Assembly: GCF_024436175.1 (NCBI RefSeq)
Contig: NZ_JANFQP010000003.1
Coordinates: forward strand, 1 to 64,000
Direction: 5' to 3'
Source: Kaistella montana
GTDB taxonomy: Bacteria > Bacteroidota > Bacteroidia > Flavobacteriales > Weeksellaceae
DNA length: 64,000 bases
Shown piece after piece: positions 17,248-25,816 of this stretch (the first letter of the stretch is position 1; each line of letters begins with the position of its first letter). The notes beneath the pieces were generated by a model, which was not told where the DNA came from, did not search any database, and worked only from the letters and a program-made list of their open reading frames with translations. The position numbers and the translations under genes are program-made.

Positions 17248-17430
17248 TTACTTGATTTCTTTGTGAAGGGTGTATTTCTTAAGAACAGGATTGAATTTTT
17301 TCAATTCCAATCTCTCAGTAGTGTTCTTTTTATTTTTAGTTGTAATGTATCTTGACATTCCTGCTACACCAGTTTCTTTGTGCTCGGTGCACTCAAGAAT
17401 CACCTGTACTCTGTTACCTTTTTTAGCCAT
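17248..17430 (-). CDS. rpmG: 50S ribosomal protein L33
   Basis: 60 residues, starting [18 protein letters not shown]. It has the L33 signature ([24 protein letters not shown]) but keeps only one cysteine, so it is the non-zinc-binding C-minus type. It overlaps the rpmB stop by one base (TAATG) and is followed after 19 bp by DUF4295. Confidence 0.96.
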   Translation of the reverse strand: MAKKGNRVQVILECTEHKETGVAGMSRYITTKNKKNTTERLELKKFNPVLKKYTLHKEIK

Positions 17431-17675
17431 TACTTATCTTTTTTTATAAATCCGTTTCTAGTTGCTCTTTCCAATGCTTCCTCGATACCAATCTTGTTGA
17501 TAACTCTCAATCCGTGTGCAGAAACTTTTAGGGTTACAGATTTTTCTTGCTCCGGAAGGTAAAATTTCTTCTCCAATAAGTTAATTTCAAAACGACGCTT
17601 CGTTTTGTTATTAGCGTGAGAAACATTGTTTCCAACCATGGCACGCTTTCCTGTTATTTGGCAAATTCTTGACAT
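17430..17675 (-). CDS. rpmB: 50S ribosomal protein L28
   Basis: 81 residues from the ATG at 17675 ([20 protein letters not shown], the conserved L28 N-terminus). A longer upstream reading with ATG at 17717 is rejected because L28 begins here. It is first in the rpmB-rpmG-DUF4295 operon and its stop overlaps the rpmG ATG by one base. Confidence 0.96.
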   Translation of the reverse strand: MSRICQITGKRAMVGNNVSHANNKTKRRFEINLLEKKFYLPEQEKSVTLKVSAHGLRVINKIGIEEALERATRNGFIKKDK

Positions 17676-17783
17676 ATCTCGATGTTCTTTATTACTACTT
17701 ATAATTTGAGAGTGCAAAATAACGAAGAAAATTTTAGATAGACAAATATTTATGAATTAATTATTTATAATTTTCAAGAAAAA

Positions 17784-18587
17784 TCATCTACTCAATTCTT
17801 TCGATCGTTTCTCAGCTTCCAAAATTCCAGTCTTCAGCGTTTCTTTCAGGTGGTTTTCTTCAAAAATTTTCAACGCAGCTTCGGTTGTTCCTCCTTTTGA
17901 TGCAACATCTTGAATAAGTTGCTCTAGATTTTTATCGGAATTATTGATCAGATGATACGCGCCAAGCATCGTTTGTTTCACAAAAAGTTTCGCCAGATTT
18001 TCGTCAATTCCCATCTCAATTCCTGATTTAATCATCGCATCTACGATGTAATAGAAATACGCCGGCCCACTCCCTGAAAGCGCAGTAACGCTGTCCAAAA
18101 GATTTTCATCTTCCAAATAAACAGATCGTCCGGTGCAATTCAACAATCTTTCAACCTGCATTAACTCTTGAAAAGAAACACTATTTGCGGCGGTGTAGCC
18201 GGTAATTCCCATTCCCAAAACCGTGGGTGAATTCGGCATTGCGCGAACAACTTTTTGATGATTCAGTAATTGTTGAATTTTCTTAATCTTAATTCCTGCC
18301 ATCACAGAAAGCAGCATCTAATTTTCATTAAATTGAAATGAAATATTTTCCGCCACAAACTGAAAATCCTGAGGTTTCACCGCAATAATCACCAAATCCG
18401 AATCAATACTGAATTCTTCATCAAATGCAGAAACTTGCGCTCCGGGAAATTCTTCTGCAATTTTTTCCAAATTAGATTTTGTTCTCGTAATCAGATGTAA
18501 ATTTTCGGGCTTCGTAAGTTCATATTTCAAAAAAGATTTCGAAAAAGAAACACCCATGTTTCCGGCTCCAAGAACTGCTATTTTCAT
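17784..18587 (-). pseudogene. proC: Pyrroline-5-carboxylate reductase gene interrupted by an in-frame TAG
   Basis: Read through, this is a normal 267-codon ProC, the last step of proline synthesis. Codons 1-89 give the Rossmann start (MKIAVLGAGNMG) to ENISFQFNEN. Codon 90 is TAG (18318-18320), where relatives commonly have Gln (CAG). Codon 91 is ATG, and 177 further residues in the same frame include VVRAMPNSPT, TALSGSGPAYFYYI and DVASKGGTTEAAL. There is no frameshift and the rest looks intact. It is a recent nonsense mutation, a sequencing error, or a gene expressed by readthrough or reinitiation at the TAG-ATG junction. No second proC is in the window. Confidence 0.85.
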
Positions 18588-18657
18588 TTGTATTGTTTAA
18601 AAATGTGCTCTTTTTTTGATGTGTGAAAAATATTCAAATTGACTAATGATCTTATTT

Positions 18658-19683
18658 TCAAATTATATTCACTTCCCTTTCCAATTCAATTCCAAATTTC
18701 TCCTTCACAGAATCAATAATCATCGTTGAAAAATCGAAAATCTCCTTTCCTGTAGCATTTCCTGTTACATTTACGATAACCAATGCCTGTAATTTATGCG
18801 AAGCCACATTGCCGATTTGTTTCCCTTTCCAGCCACATTGTTCAATCAACCAACCAGCAGGAACTTTTACCAAATCACCATTCGGATAACCCGGAATGTT
18901 TTCAAATATTTGTTTTAAATTTTCAAATTGTTCCAAAGGAATGCTCGGATTTTTGAAAAAACTTCCGGCATTTCCAATCACTTTCGGATCGGGCAATTTG
19001 CTCTGTCTTATGGCGATTACAGCTTTCGAAACATCCTGAATTGTAGGATTATGAATTCCTAAATTTTCCAATTCTGTCGAAATCGCACCGTAATCTGTTT
19101 TGATCGTATGATTTTTGGTTGTTAATTGGAAAGTAACTTCCAAAATTACATATTTGCCCTTTCCTTCTCTTTTGAAAAACGATTCGCGGTAACCAAATTT
19201 ACACTCTTCATTAGTGAAGTTTTCAATTTCGAACGTTTCCAAATTCAAAACTTTACAGCTTACAAAATGATCTTTAATTTCTACACCATAAGCTCCGATA
19301 TTTTGCATCGGCGAAGTGCCCACATTTCCTGGAATCAACGAAAGGTTCTCTAATCCACCATAATTTTTTTCCAAACAATATTGCACAAATTGATGCCAGT
19401 TTTCACCAGATTTTGCAGTAACCAAAACTGTATTTTCACCGATAATTTCTTCCGAAATTCCTTTTAAATTTAATTGAATAACCAATCCTTCAAAATTTTT
19501 AGTCAACAAAATATTGCTTCCGCCACCCAGAAATAAGGGTTGATGATTGATGGTTGATGGTTGATGGTTTTTTAAAACATACAATAAATCTTCAACAGAA
19601 TTTACTTCCGCAAAATATTTCGCCGAAACATCAACTCCGAACGTATTGTAATTTTTTAATGAGAAATTTTCTTGGATGGTCAT
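18658..19683 (-). CDS. murB: UDP-N-acetylenolpyruvoylglucosamine reductase
   Basis: An FAD/NADPH enzyme making UDP-MurNAc for peptidoglycan. 341 residues from the ATG at 19683 (MTIQENFSLKNYNTFGV); an in-frame ATG at 19701 is possible. FAD-binding motifs LGGGSNILL at about 52-60 and ENLSLIPGNVGTSPMQNIGAYGVE are present, with the type-I C-terminal AGSFFKNP and AGWLIEQCGWKGKQIG. Odd feature: residues about 39-49 (NHQPSTINHQP) are encoded by four tandem heptanucleotides just before the FAD loop, where most homologues have a short linker. Confidence 0.95.
   Translation of the reverse strand: MTIQENFSLKNYNTFGVDVSAKYFAEVNSVEDLLYVLKNHQPSTINHQPLFLGGGSNILLTKNFEGLVIQLNLKGISEEIIGENTVLVTAKSGENWHQFVQYCLEKNYGGLENLSLIPGNVGTSPMQNIGAYGVEIKDHFVSCKVLNLETFEIENFTNEECKFGYRESFFKREGKGKYVILEVTFQLTTKNHTIKTDYGAISTELENLGIHNPTIQDVSKAVIAIRQSKLPDPKVIGNAGSFFKNPSIPLEQFENLKQIFENIPGYPNGDLVKVPAGWLIEQCGWKGKQIGNVASHKLQALVIVNVTGNATGKEIFDFSTMIIDSVKEKFGIELEREVNII
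19540..19567. repeat. Tandem heptanucleotide repeat (TTGATGG) inside murB
   Basis: Four contiguous 7-mers: TTGATGA, TTGATGG, TTGATGG, TTGATGG (plus-strand reading). Because 7 is not a multiple of 3, a change of one or two copies would shift the murB frame, while a change of three would not. Confidence 0.9.
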
Positions 19684-19718
19684 ATTTTTAAAATATTTCA
19701 ACTCAAATAGTAATTTTC

Positions 19719-19766
19719 GGCTAAAGCCAATCCTTTTTATAAATTAGAAAACGGGCTAAAGCCCGT
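19719..19766. repeat. REP-like pair of palindromes with a GGCTAAAGCC core
   Basis: GGCTAAAGCC (19719-19728) and ACGGGCTAAAGCCCGT (19751-19766) share the core GGCT-AA-AGCC and are separated by 22 bp. They lie between the aminotransferase stop and the murB start. The larger could act as a terminator for the aminotransferase transcript, though no U-tract follows. It resembles dispersed palindromic units known in flavobacterial intergenic regions. Confidence 0.7.
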
Positions 19767-19775
19767 CTCTATCAA

Positions 19776-20981
19776 CTAAAGATTAAACTCAATTTTATAT
19801 TTTTGAAGCGCATCTTCCAGCAATTCTACACTTCTTCGCAAATCTGCTTCTTTAAGAACGTAAGCGATACGAACCTGTTTTTTTCCGAGTTCCGGATTGC
19901 TGTAAAATCCTCCTGCAGGCGCTACCATAATGGTTTCACCATTGTTTGAATAATGCTCAAGAAGCCATTGTGCAAACTTATCGGAATCATCCACCGGAAG
20001 TTCGGCCACACAATAAAAAGCACCTTTCGGTTTCGGACAAATCACTCCGGGAATCCCATTGAGCAAATCGACCAAAACATTTCTTCTATGAGTATATTCT
20101 TCGCGAACTTTCATGATGTAAGCACTATCGTTTTGGTGTGCAGCGGTTGCAGCAATTTGACCCAAAAGTACAGGGCTAAGTCTGGCTTGTGCAAAAAGCA
20201 TCGCTGCATCATGTATTTTCTTTGAACGCGTAATCATACAACCAATTCGCGCTCCACACATCGAATAACGTTTCGATTCAGAATCGATGATGATACAATT
20301 TTCCGCTATTTCTGGGAAAGCCAACATCGAAATCTGTTTTTTTCCGTCGTACACGTATTCGCGATAAACCTCATCGGAAATAATGACGATATCATGTTTC
20401 AAAGCAATTTCCGCGAGTTGTTTCAATTCTTCTCTCGTGTAAAGATAGCCGGTAGGATTTCCTGGATTACAAATAATAATTGCGCGAGTTTTTGGCGTAA
20501 TTTTCTTTTCAAATTCTTCCACCGGTGGCAAAGCAAATCCTGTATCAATGGTGGAAGGAACTGCCACAACCTGCACATTGAAAGTATTAGTAAAACCGTT
20601 ATAATTAGCATAATAAGGCTCCGGAATAATCACTTCGTCACCATCATCGCAAAGGGTAGAAATTGCAAAATTCAATGCTTCTGAACCTCCATTGGTTACA
20701 ATGAAATGATCCGTAGTAAGATCCGAAAAACCTAATGAATGATAATAATCTTTCAGTGCAGTTCTGTATTCGATATTTCCTTCCGATAAAGCGTACTCAA
20801 AAATTTTCAAATGATTATTCTTTACCGCATTCAAAGCTGTCTCAGGAGTTTCAATATCTGGTTGCCCGATATTGAGGTGATATACTTTCAGTCCCTTCTG
20901 TTTGGCTTTTATGGCAAATGGAACCAGTTTTCTTACTGGCGAAGCAGGCATATTTCCTGCTCTTTGAGAAATTTTCGGCAT
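19776..20981 (-). CDS. Class I/II PLP-dependent aminotransferase (aspartate/alanine-type)
   Basis: 401 residues from the ATG at 20981 (MPKISQRAGNMPASPVRKL); an in-frame TTG at 20999 lies in the promoter box. It is a fold-type I aminotransferase: NIGQPDIETP near 43-52, the cofactor Asn/Asp/Tyr residues in NPGNPTGYLY and ISDEVYREYVYDG, and the PLP-lysine segment SESKRYSMCGARIGCMI. It probably uses aspartate or a branched/aromatic amino acid with 2-oxoglutarate. The exact substrate cannot be read from sequence. Confidence 0.9.
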   Translation of the reverse strand: MPKISQRAGNMPASPVRKLVPFAIKAKQKGLKVYHLNIGQPDIETPETALNAVKNNHLKIFEYALSEGNIEYRTALKDYYHSLGFSDLTTDHFIVTNGGSEALNFAISTLCDDGDEVIIPEPYYANYNGFTNTFNVQVVAVPSTIDTGFALPPVEEFEKKITPKTRAIIICNPGNPTGYLYTREELKQLAEIALKHDIVIISDEVYREYVYDGKKQISMLAFPEIAENCIIIDSESKRYSMCGARIGCMITRSKKIHDAAMLFAQARLSPVLLGQIAATAAHQNDSAYIMKVREEYTHRRNVLVDLLNGIPGVICPKPKGAFYCVAELPVDDSDKFAQWLLEHYSNNGETIMVAPAGGFYSNPELGKKQVRIAYVLKEADLRRSVELLEDALQKYKIEFNL

Positions 20982-20996
20982 TATTTTGAATTTTGA

Positions 20997-21004
20997 CAAA
21001 AATA
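20997..21004 (-). promoter_or_regulatory. TAnnTTTG -7 box for the aminotransferase gene
   Basis: The minus strand reads TATTTTTG, 16 bp upstream of the ATG at 20981. Confidence 0.55.
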
Positions 21005-21080
21005 AGGAATTTTTAGGAGCAATAAAATTCCTTTTCTTTAAAGTGATGAATCCGTGTTTTTCTCATTTTTAAATAACAAA

Positions 21081-21108
21081 AAACCGCCCAGAAAATCTGA
21101 ACGGCTTT
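21081..21108 (-). terminator. Terminator behind the M3 peptidase gene
   Basis: An imperfect hairpin (AAACCG..CAGA AAA TCTG..CGGCTTT) 23 bp below the stop codon at 21132, with an A-rich left flank that gives U residues on the minus strand. Confidence 0.6.
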
Positions 21109-21131
21109 AGAAATCATTGATTAAAATTCAT

Positions 21132-23276
21132 TTATTTGATAAATCCTTTATTTCTCAACAAAGGTTTAATATCTGGAGTTCTTCCGGCAAAATCTTTATA
21201 TGCTTGGTTCAAATCTACCGAATTGCCCACGGAAAGGATATATTTTCGGAAACGATCTCCGTTTTCGCGCGTCATTCCGCCATGAGTAGTGATCCAATCC
21301 CACGCATCTGCGTTCAATAAATCGCTCCACATATAAGCATAATAACCCGCAGAATAACCTCCACCCCAAATGTGAGCGAAATACGGCGAATGATATCTTG
21401 GCGGAACTTGTTTCAAATTAAAACCATATTTAGCCAAAACGTCTTTCTCGAATTCCAAAGTTGGTTTCAGTTGAGATTCATCGGTGATGGAATGCCAATT
21501 CATATCCAAAGTCGCTGCAGAAACCAATTCTGTGGTCGAATATCCTTGGTTGAACGAAGCTGCTTTTTTGATTTTATCCACCAAAGCTTGTGGCATTGGT
21601 TGTTTCGTTTGGTAATGCAAAGCGTAATTTTTCAAAACTGAAGGTTCCAATGCGAAAAATTCATTGATTTGTGAAGGAAATTCCACGAAATCCCTCGGCG
21701 TGTTGGTTCCTGAAATCGAGATGTATTTTTGGTCCGCAAAAAGCCCATGCAAAGTGTGACCAAACTCATGGAACATCGTAGAAACATCATCATAAGAAAC
21801 CAATGAAGGCTTTCCTGGCGCAGGTTTCTGGAAGTTGAAAACATTCACAATCACCGGTTTTTGACCTCGCAAATGAGATTGTTCCACAAAATTGCTCATC
21901 CAAGCGCCTCCGTTTTTGTTATCGCGGGTATAAAAATCGAGGTAATAAATAGCGAGTGATTTTCCGTCGCGATCGAAAACTTCGTAAGCCGTAACATCAG
22001 GATGGTAAACCGGAAGATCTTTTCTTTCTTTAAAGGTAATTCCGTAGAATTTTTCCGCAGCATAGAAAACTCCTTTTTCCAAAACGGTTCCTACTTCGAA
22101 ATAAGGTTTTATGGCGTTTTCGTCGAGATCATATTTTGCTTTTCTCACTTGTTCTGCATAGAAATTCCAATCCCAAGGTTCTACGGTGAAACCACCTTTT
22201 TGTTGATCAATCAATGCTTGAATTTCATCGCTTTCTCTTTTTGCGGTTTCTACAGCAGGTTTTGCGAGCTGTGCTAAAAGATTCATTGCATTTTCAGGAG
22301 TTTTCGCCATTTGATCCTGAAGTTTCCATTCAGCGAAAGATTTTTTACCGGAAAGATGCGCTTTTTCCATTCTCAGTTTCGCTTGTCTTTCCAAAATATT
22401 TCGGGTATCATCGGCATTTCCTTTTTCAGCACGATACCAAGAAGCTTTATACAACTTCTCTCTTGTCGCTCTGTTTTTCAAGTTCTGAAGAAGCGGTTGC
22501 TGCGTGGTGTTGAGCAAAGTAAGCAAATATTTACCTTCTTGTCCTGCAGCTTTTGCATCAGCGGCAGCGGCAGCTAATTCGTCAGCGGAAAGTCCGTCGA
22601 GTTCTTTCACATCAGAAAATAAAACACCTCCGTTCTTTCTTGCATCCAATAATTTGTTGGAAAACTGAGTAGAAAGTGTTGCCAATTCTTCATTGATTTT
22701 CTTTACTTTTTCCTTGTTTTCTTCCGAAAGATTTGCTCCTGCAATTTCGAAATTGGTTTTATACAGTTCCAAAAGTCTCTTTTCTTCAGATCCTAAACCA
22801 TCAGTTTTAATGGCTTTAATTCTTGAATAAAGTTTTTCATTAAGATAAATTTTATCGCTCAACCCTGAGAAAATCGGCGCATATTCTTCCTCCAATTTTT
22901 GCAAAGCCGGATTGGTATTGGATCCTGTTAAATTATAGAAAACGATTTGCGCTCTTTTCAGCACTTCACCGCTGTTTTCTAAGGCAAGAAGTGTATTTTC
23001 AAAGGTCGGAGTTTCGGTATTGTTCGCTATTTTTTCAATTTCGGCGAGCTGAACTTTCATTCCATAATCGAAAGCTGGTTTGAAATGTTCATCTTTAATT
23101 TTGTCGAATTCCGGAGCTTGATACTGCAAACTGCTTTTTTTCATGAAAGGATTTGTCGCCAAACTTGCGTCCGGAGCGGGAATCTCAGTGGATTGGGAAT
23201 CGGTATTTTTCATTGTGGTACAGGCGGTATTCATCGCCAAAGAAGAAATTAATAATACGGATGTAATATTTTTCAT
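21132..23276 (-). CDS. M3-family zinc metallopeptidase (peptidyl-dipeptidase Dcp-like), lipoprotein
   Basis: 714 residues from the ATG at 23276, giving a lipoprotein signal (KNITSVLLISSLAMNTACTT, lipobox Cys about 19). It is a thimet-oligopeptidase/Dcp-type protein: a long helical N-terminal domain, then the zinc motif MFHEFGHTLHGLF (His 503, Glu 504, His 507) and the distal Glu in DFVEFPSQINEFF. The C-terminal AHIWGGGYSAGYYAYMWSDLL is characteristic. It is expected to act in the periplasm on short peptides. Monocistronic, with its own promoter and terminator. Confidence 0.93.
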   Translation of the reverse strand: MKNITSVLLISSLAMNTACTTMKNTDSQSTEIPAPDASLATNPFMKKSSLQYQAPEFDKIKDEHFKPAFDYGMKVQLAEIEKIANNTETPTFENTLLALENSGEVLKRAQIVFYNLTGSNTNPALQKLEEEYAPIFSGLSDKIYLNEKLYSRIKAIKTDGLGSEEKRLLELYKTNFEIAGANLSEENKEKVKKINEELATLSTQFSNKLLDARKNGGVLFSDVKELDGLSADELAAAAADAKAAGQEGKYLLTLLNTTQQPLLQNLKNRATREKLYKASWYRAEKGNADDTRNILERQAKLRMEKAHLSGKKSFAEWKLQDQMAKTPENAMNLLAQLAKPAVETAKRESDEIQALIDQQKGGFTVEPWDWNFYAEQVRKAKYDLDENAIKPYFEVGTVLEKGVFYAAEKFYGITFKERKDLPVYHPDVTAYEVFDRDGKSLAIYYLDFYTRDNKNGGAWMSNFVEQSHLRGQKPVIVNVFNFQKPAPGKPSLVSYDDVSTMFHEFGHTLHGLFADQKYISISGTNTPRDFVEFPSQINEFFALEPSVLKNYALHYQTKQPMPQALVDKIKKAASFNQGYSTTELVSAATLDMNWHSITDESQLKPTLEFEKDVLAKYGFNLKQVPPRYHSPYFAHIWGGGYSAGYYAYMWSDLLNADAWDWITTHGGMTRENGDRFRKYILSVGNSVDLNQAYKDFAGRTPDIKPLLRNKGFIK

Positions 23277-23315
23277 TTTTAAACTGTTAATTGAAGTAAA
23301 GGTATTAAATTTAAA

Positions 23316-23323
23316 CAAAAATA
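23316..23323 (-). promoter_or_regulatory. TAnnTTTG -7 box for the M3 peptidase gene
   Basis: The minus strand reads TATTTTTG, 39 bp upstream of the ATG at 23276, in the divergent intergenic region. Confidence 0.5.
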
Positions 23324-23336
23324 AAAACTCATTTTC

Positions 23337-24131
23337 ATGAAATCACTATTAATCTCTGCATCGGTCGCATTTTTTTTAATGTCATGCAATACAAAATCCG
23401 ACAACGGAGTTTCCTTTAATTTATCTCCAAAAGAAGGAAAAGGCATCATCAAAACTCAAGAATTCGTAAAAGATTTTGATGAAATTAAAGTGGCCCAATC
23501 GATTTCGGCAGAAGTAGTAAAATCCGATGTAGAAAAAGTGGTAATCAGCGCTCCAAGCGACATTATCGATGATGTTTTAGTTGAAAACAACAACGGAAAA
23601 TTGTACATCCACTTCAAACCTAATATGAATATTTCGGCGAGAAATGTCGCGGCAAAAATTTTTGCTAAAGATTTTTCAAAAATTGAAGCGAGTTCTTCGG
23701 CGGACATTAAAATTAAAGACAAATTCACCCAAGACAAAACCGATGTTGAAGTTTCGAGTTCGGCAGAAATTTCCGGTGATTTGGAAGCCAATGATTTATC
23801 AATCGAGGTTTCAAGTTCCGGAATTTTTTCTGGTCAAATTTGGGCGGTGAACTTAAATTCTGAGGTAAATTCTTCCGGCGACATCAAAATTTCGGGCAAA
23901 ACCAAAAATGCGGAATTGGACGCATCATCTTCCGGAACTTTGAATGCCCAAAATATGATCGCAGAAAATGCAGAAATCGAAGCTTCAAGCAGCGGAAGTG
24001 TGAGTGTTTCCGTGAGCCGACAACTGAACGCTTCGGCTAGTTCTTCGGGAGATATTTCGGTGGCTAGAAAAGGAAATTTGAACATCATAACCCAAAAAGA
24101 AAGCAGCGGCGGCAGTATTTCAATCCATTAA
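23337..24131 (+). CDS. GIN-domain (DUF2807) lipoprotein
   Basis: 264 residues with a lipoprotein signal (MKSLLISASVAFFLMSCN, Cys about 17). From about 35 it is a head-GIN/DUF2807 beta-solenoid, recognised by regular SSSADIKI / SSSAEISG / SSSGIFSG / NSSGDIKI / SSSGTLNA / SSSGSVSV / SSSGDISV repeats at roughly 20-residue spacing. It is probably exposed on the periplasmic or outer-membrane face. The family has no defined function in Bacteroidota. Confidence 0.88.
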   Translation: MKSLLISASVAFFLMSCNTKSDNGVSFNLSPKEGKGIIKTQEFVKDFDEIKVAQSISAEVVKSDVEKVVISAPSDIIDDVLVENNNGKLYIHFKPNMNISARNVAAKIFAKDFSKIEASSSADIKIKDKFTQDKTDVEVSSSAEISGDLEANDLSIEVSSSGIFSGQIWAVNLNSEVNSSGDIKISGKTKNAELDASSSGTLNAQNMIAENAEIEASSSGSVSVSVSRQLNASASSSGDISVARKGNLNIITQKESSGGSISIH

Positions 24132-24173
24132 ATTTTAATGAAATTTCGCTCAAATTCTTAAAAAGACAATTTT

Positions 24174-24533
24174 ATGCTCACTCAGATTCACCCAAAAATA
24201 CCGATGAGAAATAAGAAAATCACTCGTGAATTTTATATCGATTCTTTAGGTTTTGAGGAAATTGGAACTGTAGATTTTGCGGAATATTTAATGATTAAAA
24301 AAGACCAAATCGAGTTGCATTTTTTCTTATTTGAAACCATCAATCCGCTGGAAAATTACGGTCAAATCTACATTCGAACTGATGACATTGAAGCTGTGTA
24401 CGAAGATTTCATCCGAAAACAAATCGAAATTCATCCGAACGGAAAATTACAGCAAAAACCTTGGGGACAAAAGGAATTTTCAATCCTCGATCCGGATGGA
24501 AATCTGCTCACTTTCGGGCAGTTTTCAAATTAA
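24174..24533 (+). CDS. VOC-superfamily protein (glyoxalase/bleomycin-resistance fold)
   Basis: 119 residues, a single vicinal-oxygen-chelate unit: IPMRNKKITREFYIDSLGFEEIG, then ELHFFLFE, YIRTDDIEAVYEDF, and the C-terminal KEFSILDPDGNLLTFGQ. The arrangement matches bleomycin-resistance-type dimeric binders. No substrate can be inferred. It lies 42 bp behind the GIN lipoprotein gene and shares a terminator with the convergent TPM gene. Confidence 0.85.
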   Translation: MLTQIHPKIPMRNKKITREFYIDSLGFEEIGTVDFAEYLMIKKDQIELHFFLFETINPLENYGQIYIRTDDIEAVYEDFIRKQIEIHPNGKLQQKPWGQKEFSILDPDGNLLTFGQFSN

Positions 24534-24539
24534 TTCATA

Positions 24540-24570
24540 AAAAAATCAGTCATTTAGTGACTGATTTTTT
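24540..24570. terminator. Bidirectional terminator between VOC and TPM genes
   Basis: A 13-bp stem, AAAAAATCAGTCA / TGACTGATTTTTT, with a 5-base loop, A- and T-flanked, between convergent genes. Confidence 0.92.
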
Positions 24571-24588
24571 TTATTTTTAATTGAAATA

Positions 24589-25407
24589 TTACCATCCACC
24601 GGAAGCTCCACCTCCGCCGAAACTTCCGCCACCGCCGAAGCCGCCAAATCCTCCTCCGGAACCACCGCCAAAACCGCCACCTCCGAATCCGCCGCCGCCA
24701 AAGCTTCCTGGGAAAGGGAAAAATCCTCCCGGATAAGTTCTTCTTCCGCGTCGAGACAGAATTACGTCTTCATCGTCATCATTATTGTTTCTGCCGCCTC
24801 CACCTTTGTTTCCAAACAAAAAGCTAAGAATTAGGAATACAAAAAAGGCAATCAATAAAATTTGTAATGGACTGAGCCCTTCGTGATCAGAAGTATCTTT
24901 CACAATGGGTTTAAATTTCCCCTGAACCACTTCCATCAACGCAGTGGTACCTCGATTGATACCTTCGTACCAAAGTCCTTGTTTGAAATTAGGCGTTACG
25001 ATATAATCTAAAATTTGACCAGCAACCGATGCAGTGAGATATCTTTCAACACCTCGACCTTGTTGGATCGCCATTTTATGGTCCTCTGTGGCAATCAAAA
25101 AAACGATTCCGTTATCTTGTTCTTTTTCGCCGATTCCCCATTTTTCCCCGTACATCGTAGCAAGATAATTCACATCTTCACCACCTGAATTTGGGATGAT
25201 AATCACCACAATTTCGGTAGAAGTAGAATCTGCAAATTTGATCAGTTTTTGGTTGAGTTGCTCTTTTTCAGTCGCCGTCAAAAGATTGACCTGATCATAA
25301 ATTGGATAAAGAACTGCGGGTTTTTTCGGCACCAATTGAGCAAAAGCAATCACGCTTAAGCCAAGAAATAAGAGAGCGAAAAAGTTTTTAAGAGAAAGTA
25401 ATCTCAT
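24589..25407 (-). CDS. TPM-domain membrane protein with Gly-rich tail (YgcG-like)
   Basis: 272 residues from the ATG at 25407: signal peptide at about 1-20 (LKNFFALLFLGLSVIAFAQ), a TPM domain at about 35-165 (YDQVNLLTATEKEQLNQ, TEIVVIIIPNSGGEDV, ERYLTASVAGQILD), one transmembrane helix at about 190-210 (LLIAFFVFLILSFLFG), and a glycine-rich C-terminus. TPM (TLP18.3/Psb32/MOLO-1) proteins are membrane-associated, some with phosphatase activity. It overlaps the preceding TPM gene by 20 bp, in an operon with lemA. Confidence 0.9.
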   Translation of the reverse strand: MRLLSLKNFFALLFLGLSVIAFAQLVPKKPAVLYPIYDQVNLLTATEKEQLNQKLIKFADSTSTEIVVIIIPNSGGEDVNYLATMYGEKWGIGEKEQDNGIVFLIATEDHKMAIQQGRGVERYLTASVAGQILDYIVTPNFKQGLWYEGINRGTTALMEVVQGKFKPIVKDTSDHEGLSPLQILLIAFFVFLILSFLFGNKGGGGRNNNDDDEDVILSRRGRRTYPGGFFPFPGSFGGGGFGGGGFGGGSGGGFGGFGGGGSFGGGGASGGW

Positions 25408-25816
25408 TCGGCAATTCATTGGGGTTTTTACCCGTAATCGGGAAATATTTTTTTAGTTCAAAACCGGTTTCGAGTACTGCATTTTTCAAGCCTTCGAAAT
25501 AATTTCCTTTAGCAAATTCCTGGGTAATCTTATCGTGCATCCGATCCCAGAAACTCTGATGAACCTTTGCATGAATTCCTGCATCACCGATAATAGTGAG
25601 ATAATGCTGCTCAAAATTCACATGGAAAAGCACCGCATTACGTTCAGCCGTTTGATCTTTACAGAGTTTTTTGAAAACTTCAAAAGCAATTTCTGCGTTG
25701 TTTCCTTCGGTGGTGGAATCAATATGAATCCTGATCTCTCCAGTGGAATGATCTTCAGCTGTTTGAATGGCTTCCACCAAGGAAGCCATTTGATAATCTG
25801 TTAGGAAATTACTCAT
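25388..25816 (-). CDS. TPM-domain protein, cytoplasmic-type
   Basis: 142 residues with no signal peptide. A single TPM domain: IQTAEDHSTGEIRIHIDST, AVLFHVNFEQHYLTIIGDAGIHAKV, FAKGNYFEGLKNAVLETG. It is encoded between lemA (1-bp stop/start overlap, TAATG) and the second TPM gene. This lemA-TPM-TPM order is common in Bacteroidota, suggesting a membrane-envelope role shared by the three products, mechanism unknown. Confidence 0.88.
   Translation of the reverse strand: MSNFLTDYQMASLVEAIQTAEDHSTGEIRIHIDSTTEGNNAEIAFEVFKKLCKDQTAERNAVLFHVNFEQHYLTIIGDAGIHAKVHQSFWDRMHDKITQEFAKGNYFEGLKNAVLETGFELKKYFPITGKNPNELPNEITFS

Noticed and set aside
17784-18317. Independent small gene starting at 18317
   Set aside because: It is the C-terminal part of ProC in the same frame, separated from the N-terminal part only by the TAG codon.
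19540-19567. Frameshift in murB at the repeat
   Set aside because: Four units plus flanks keep the frame, and all downstream MurB motifs are in frame.
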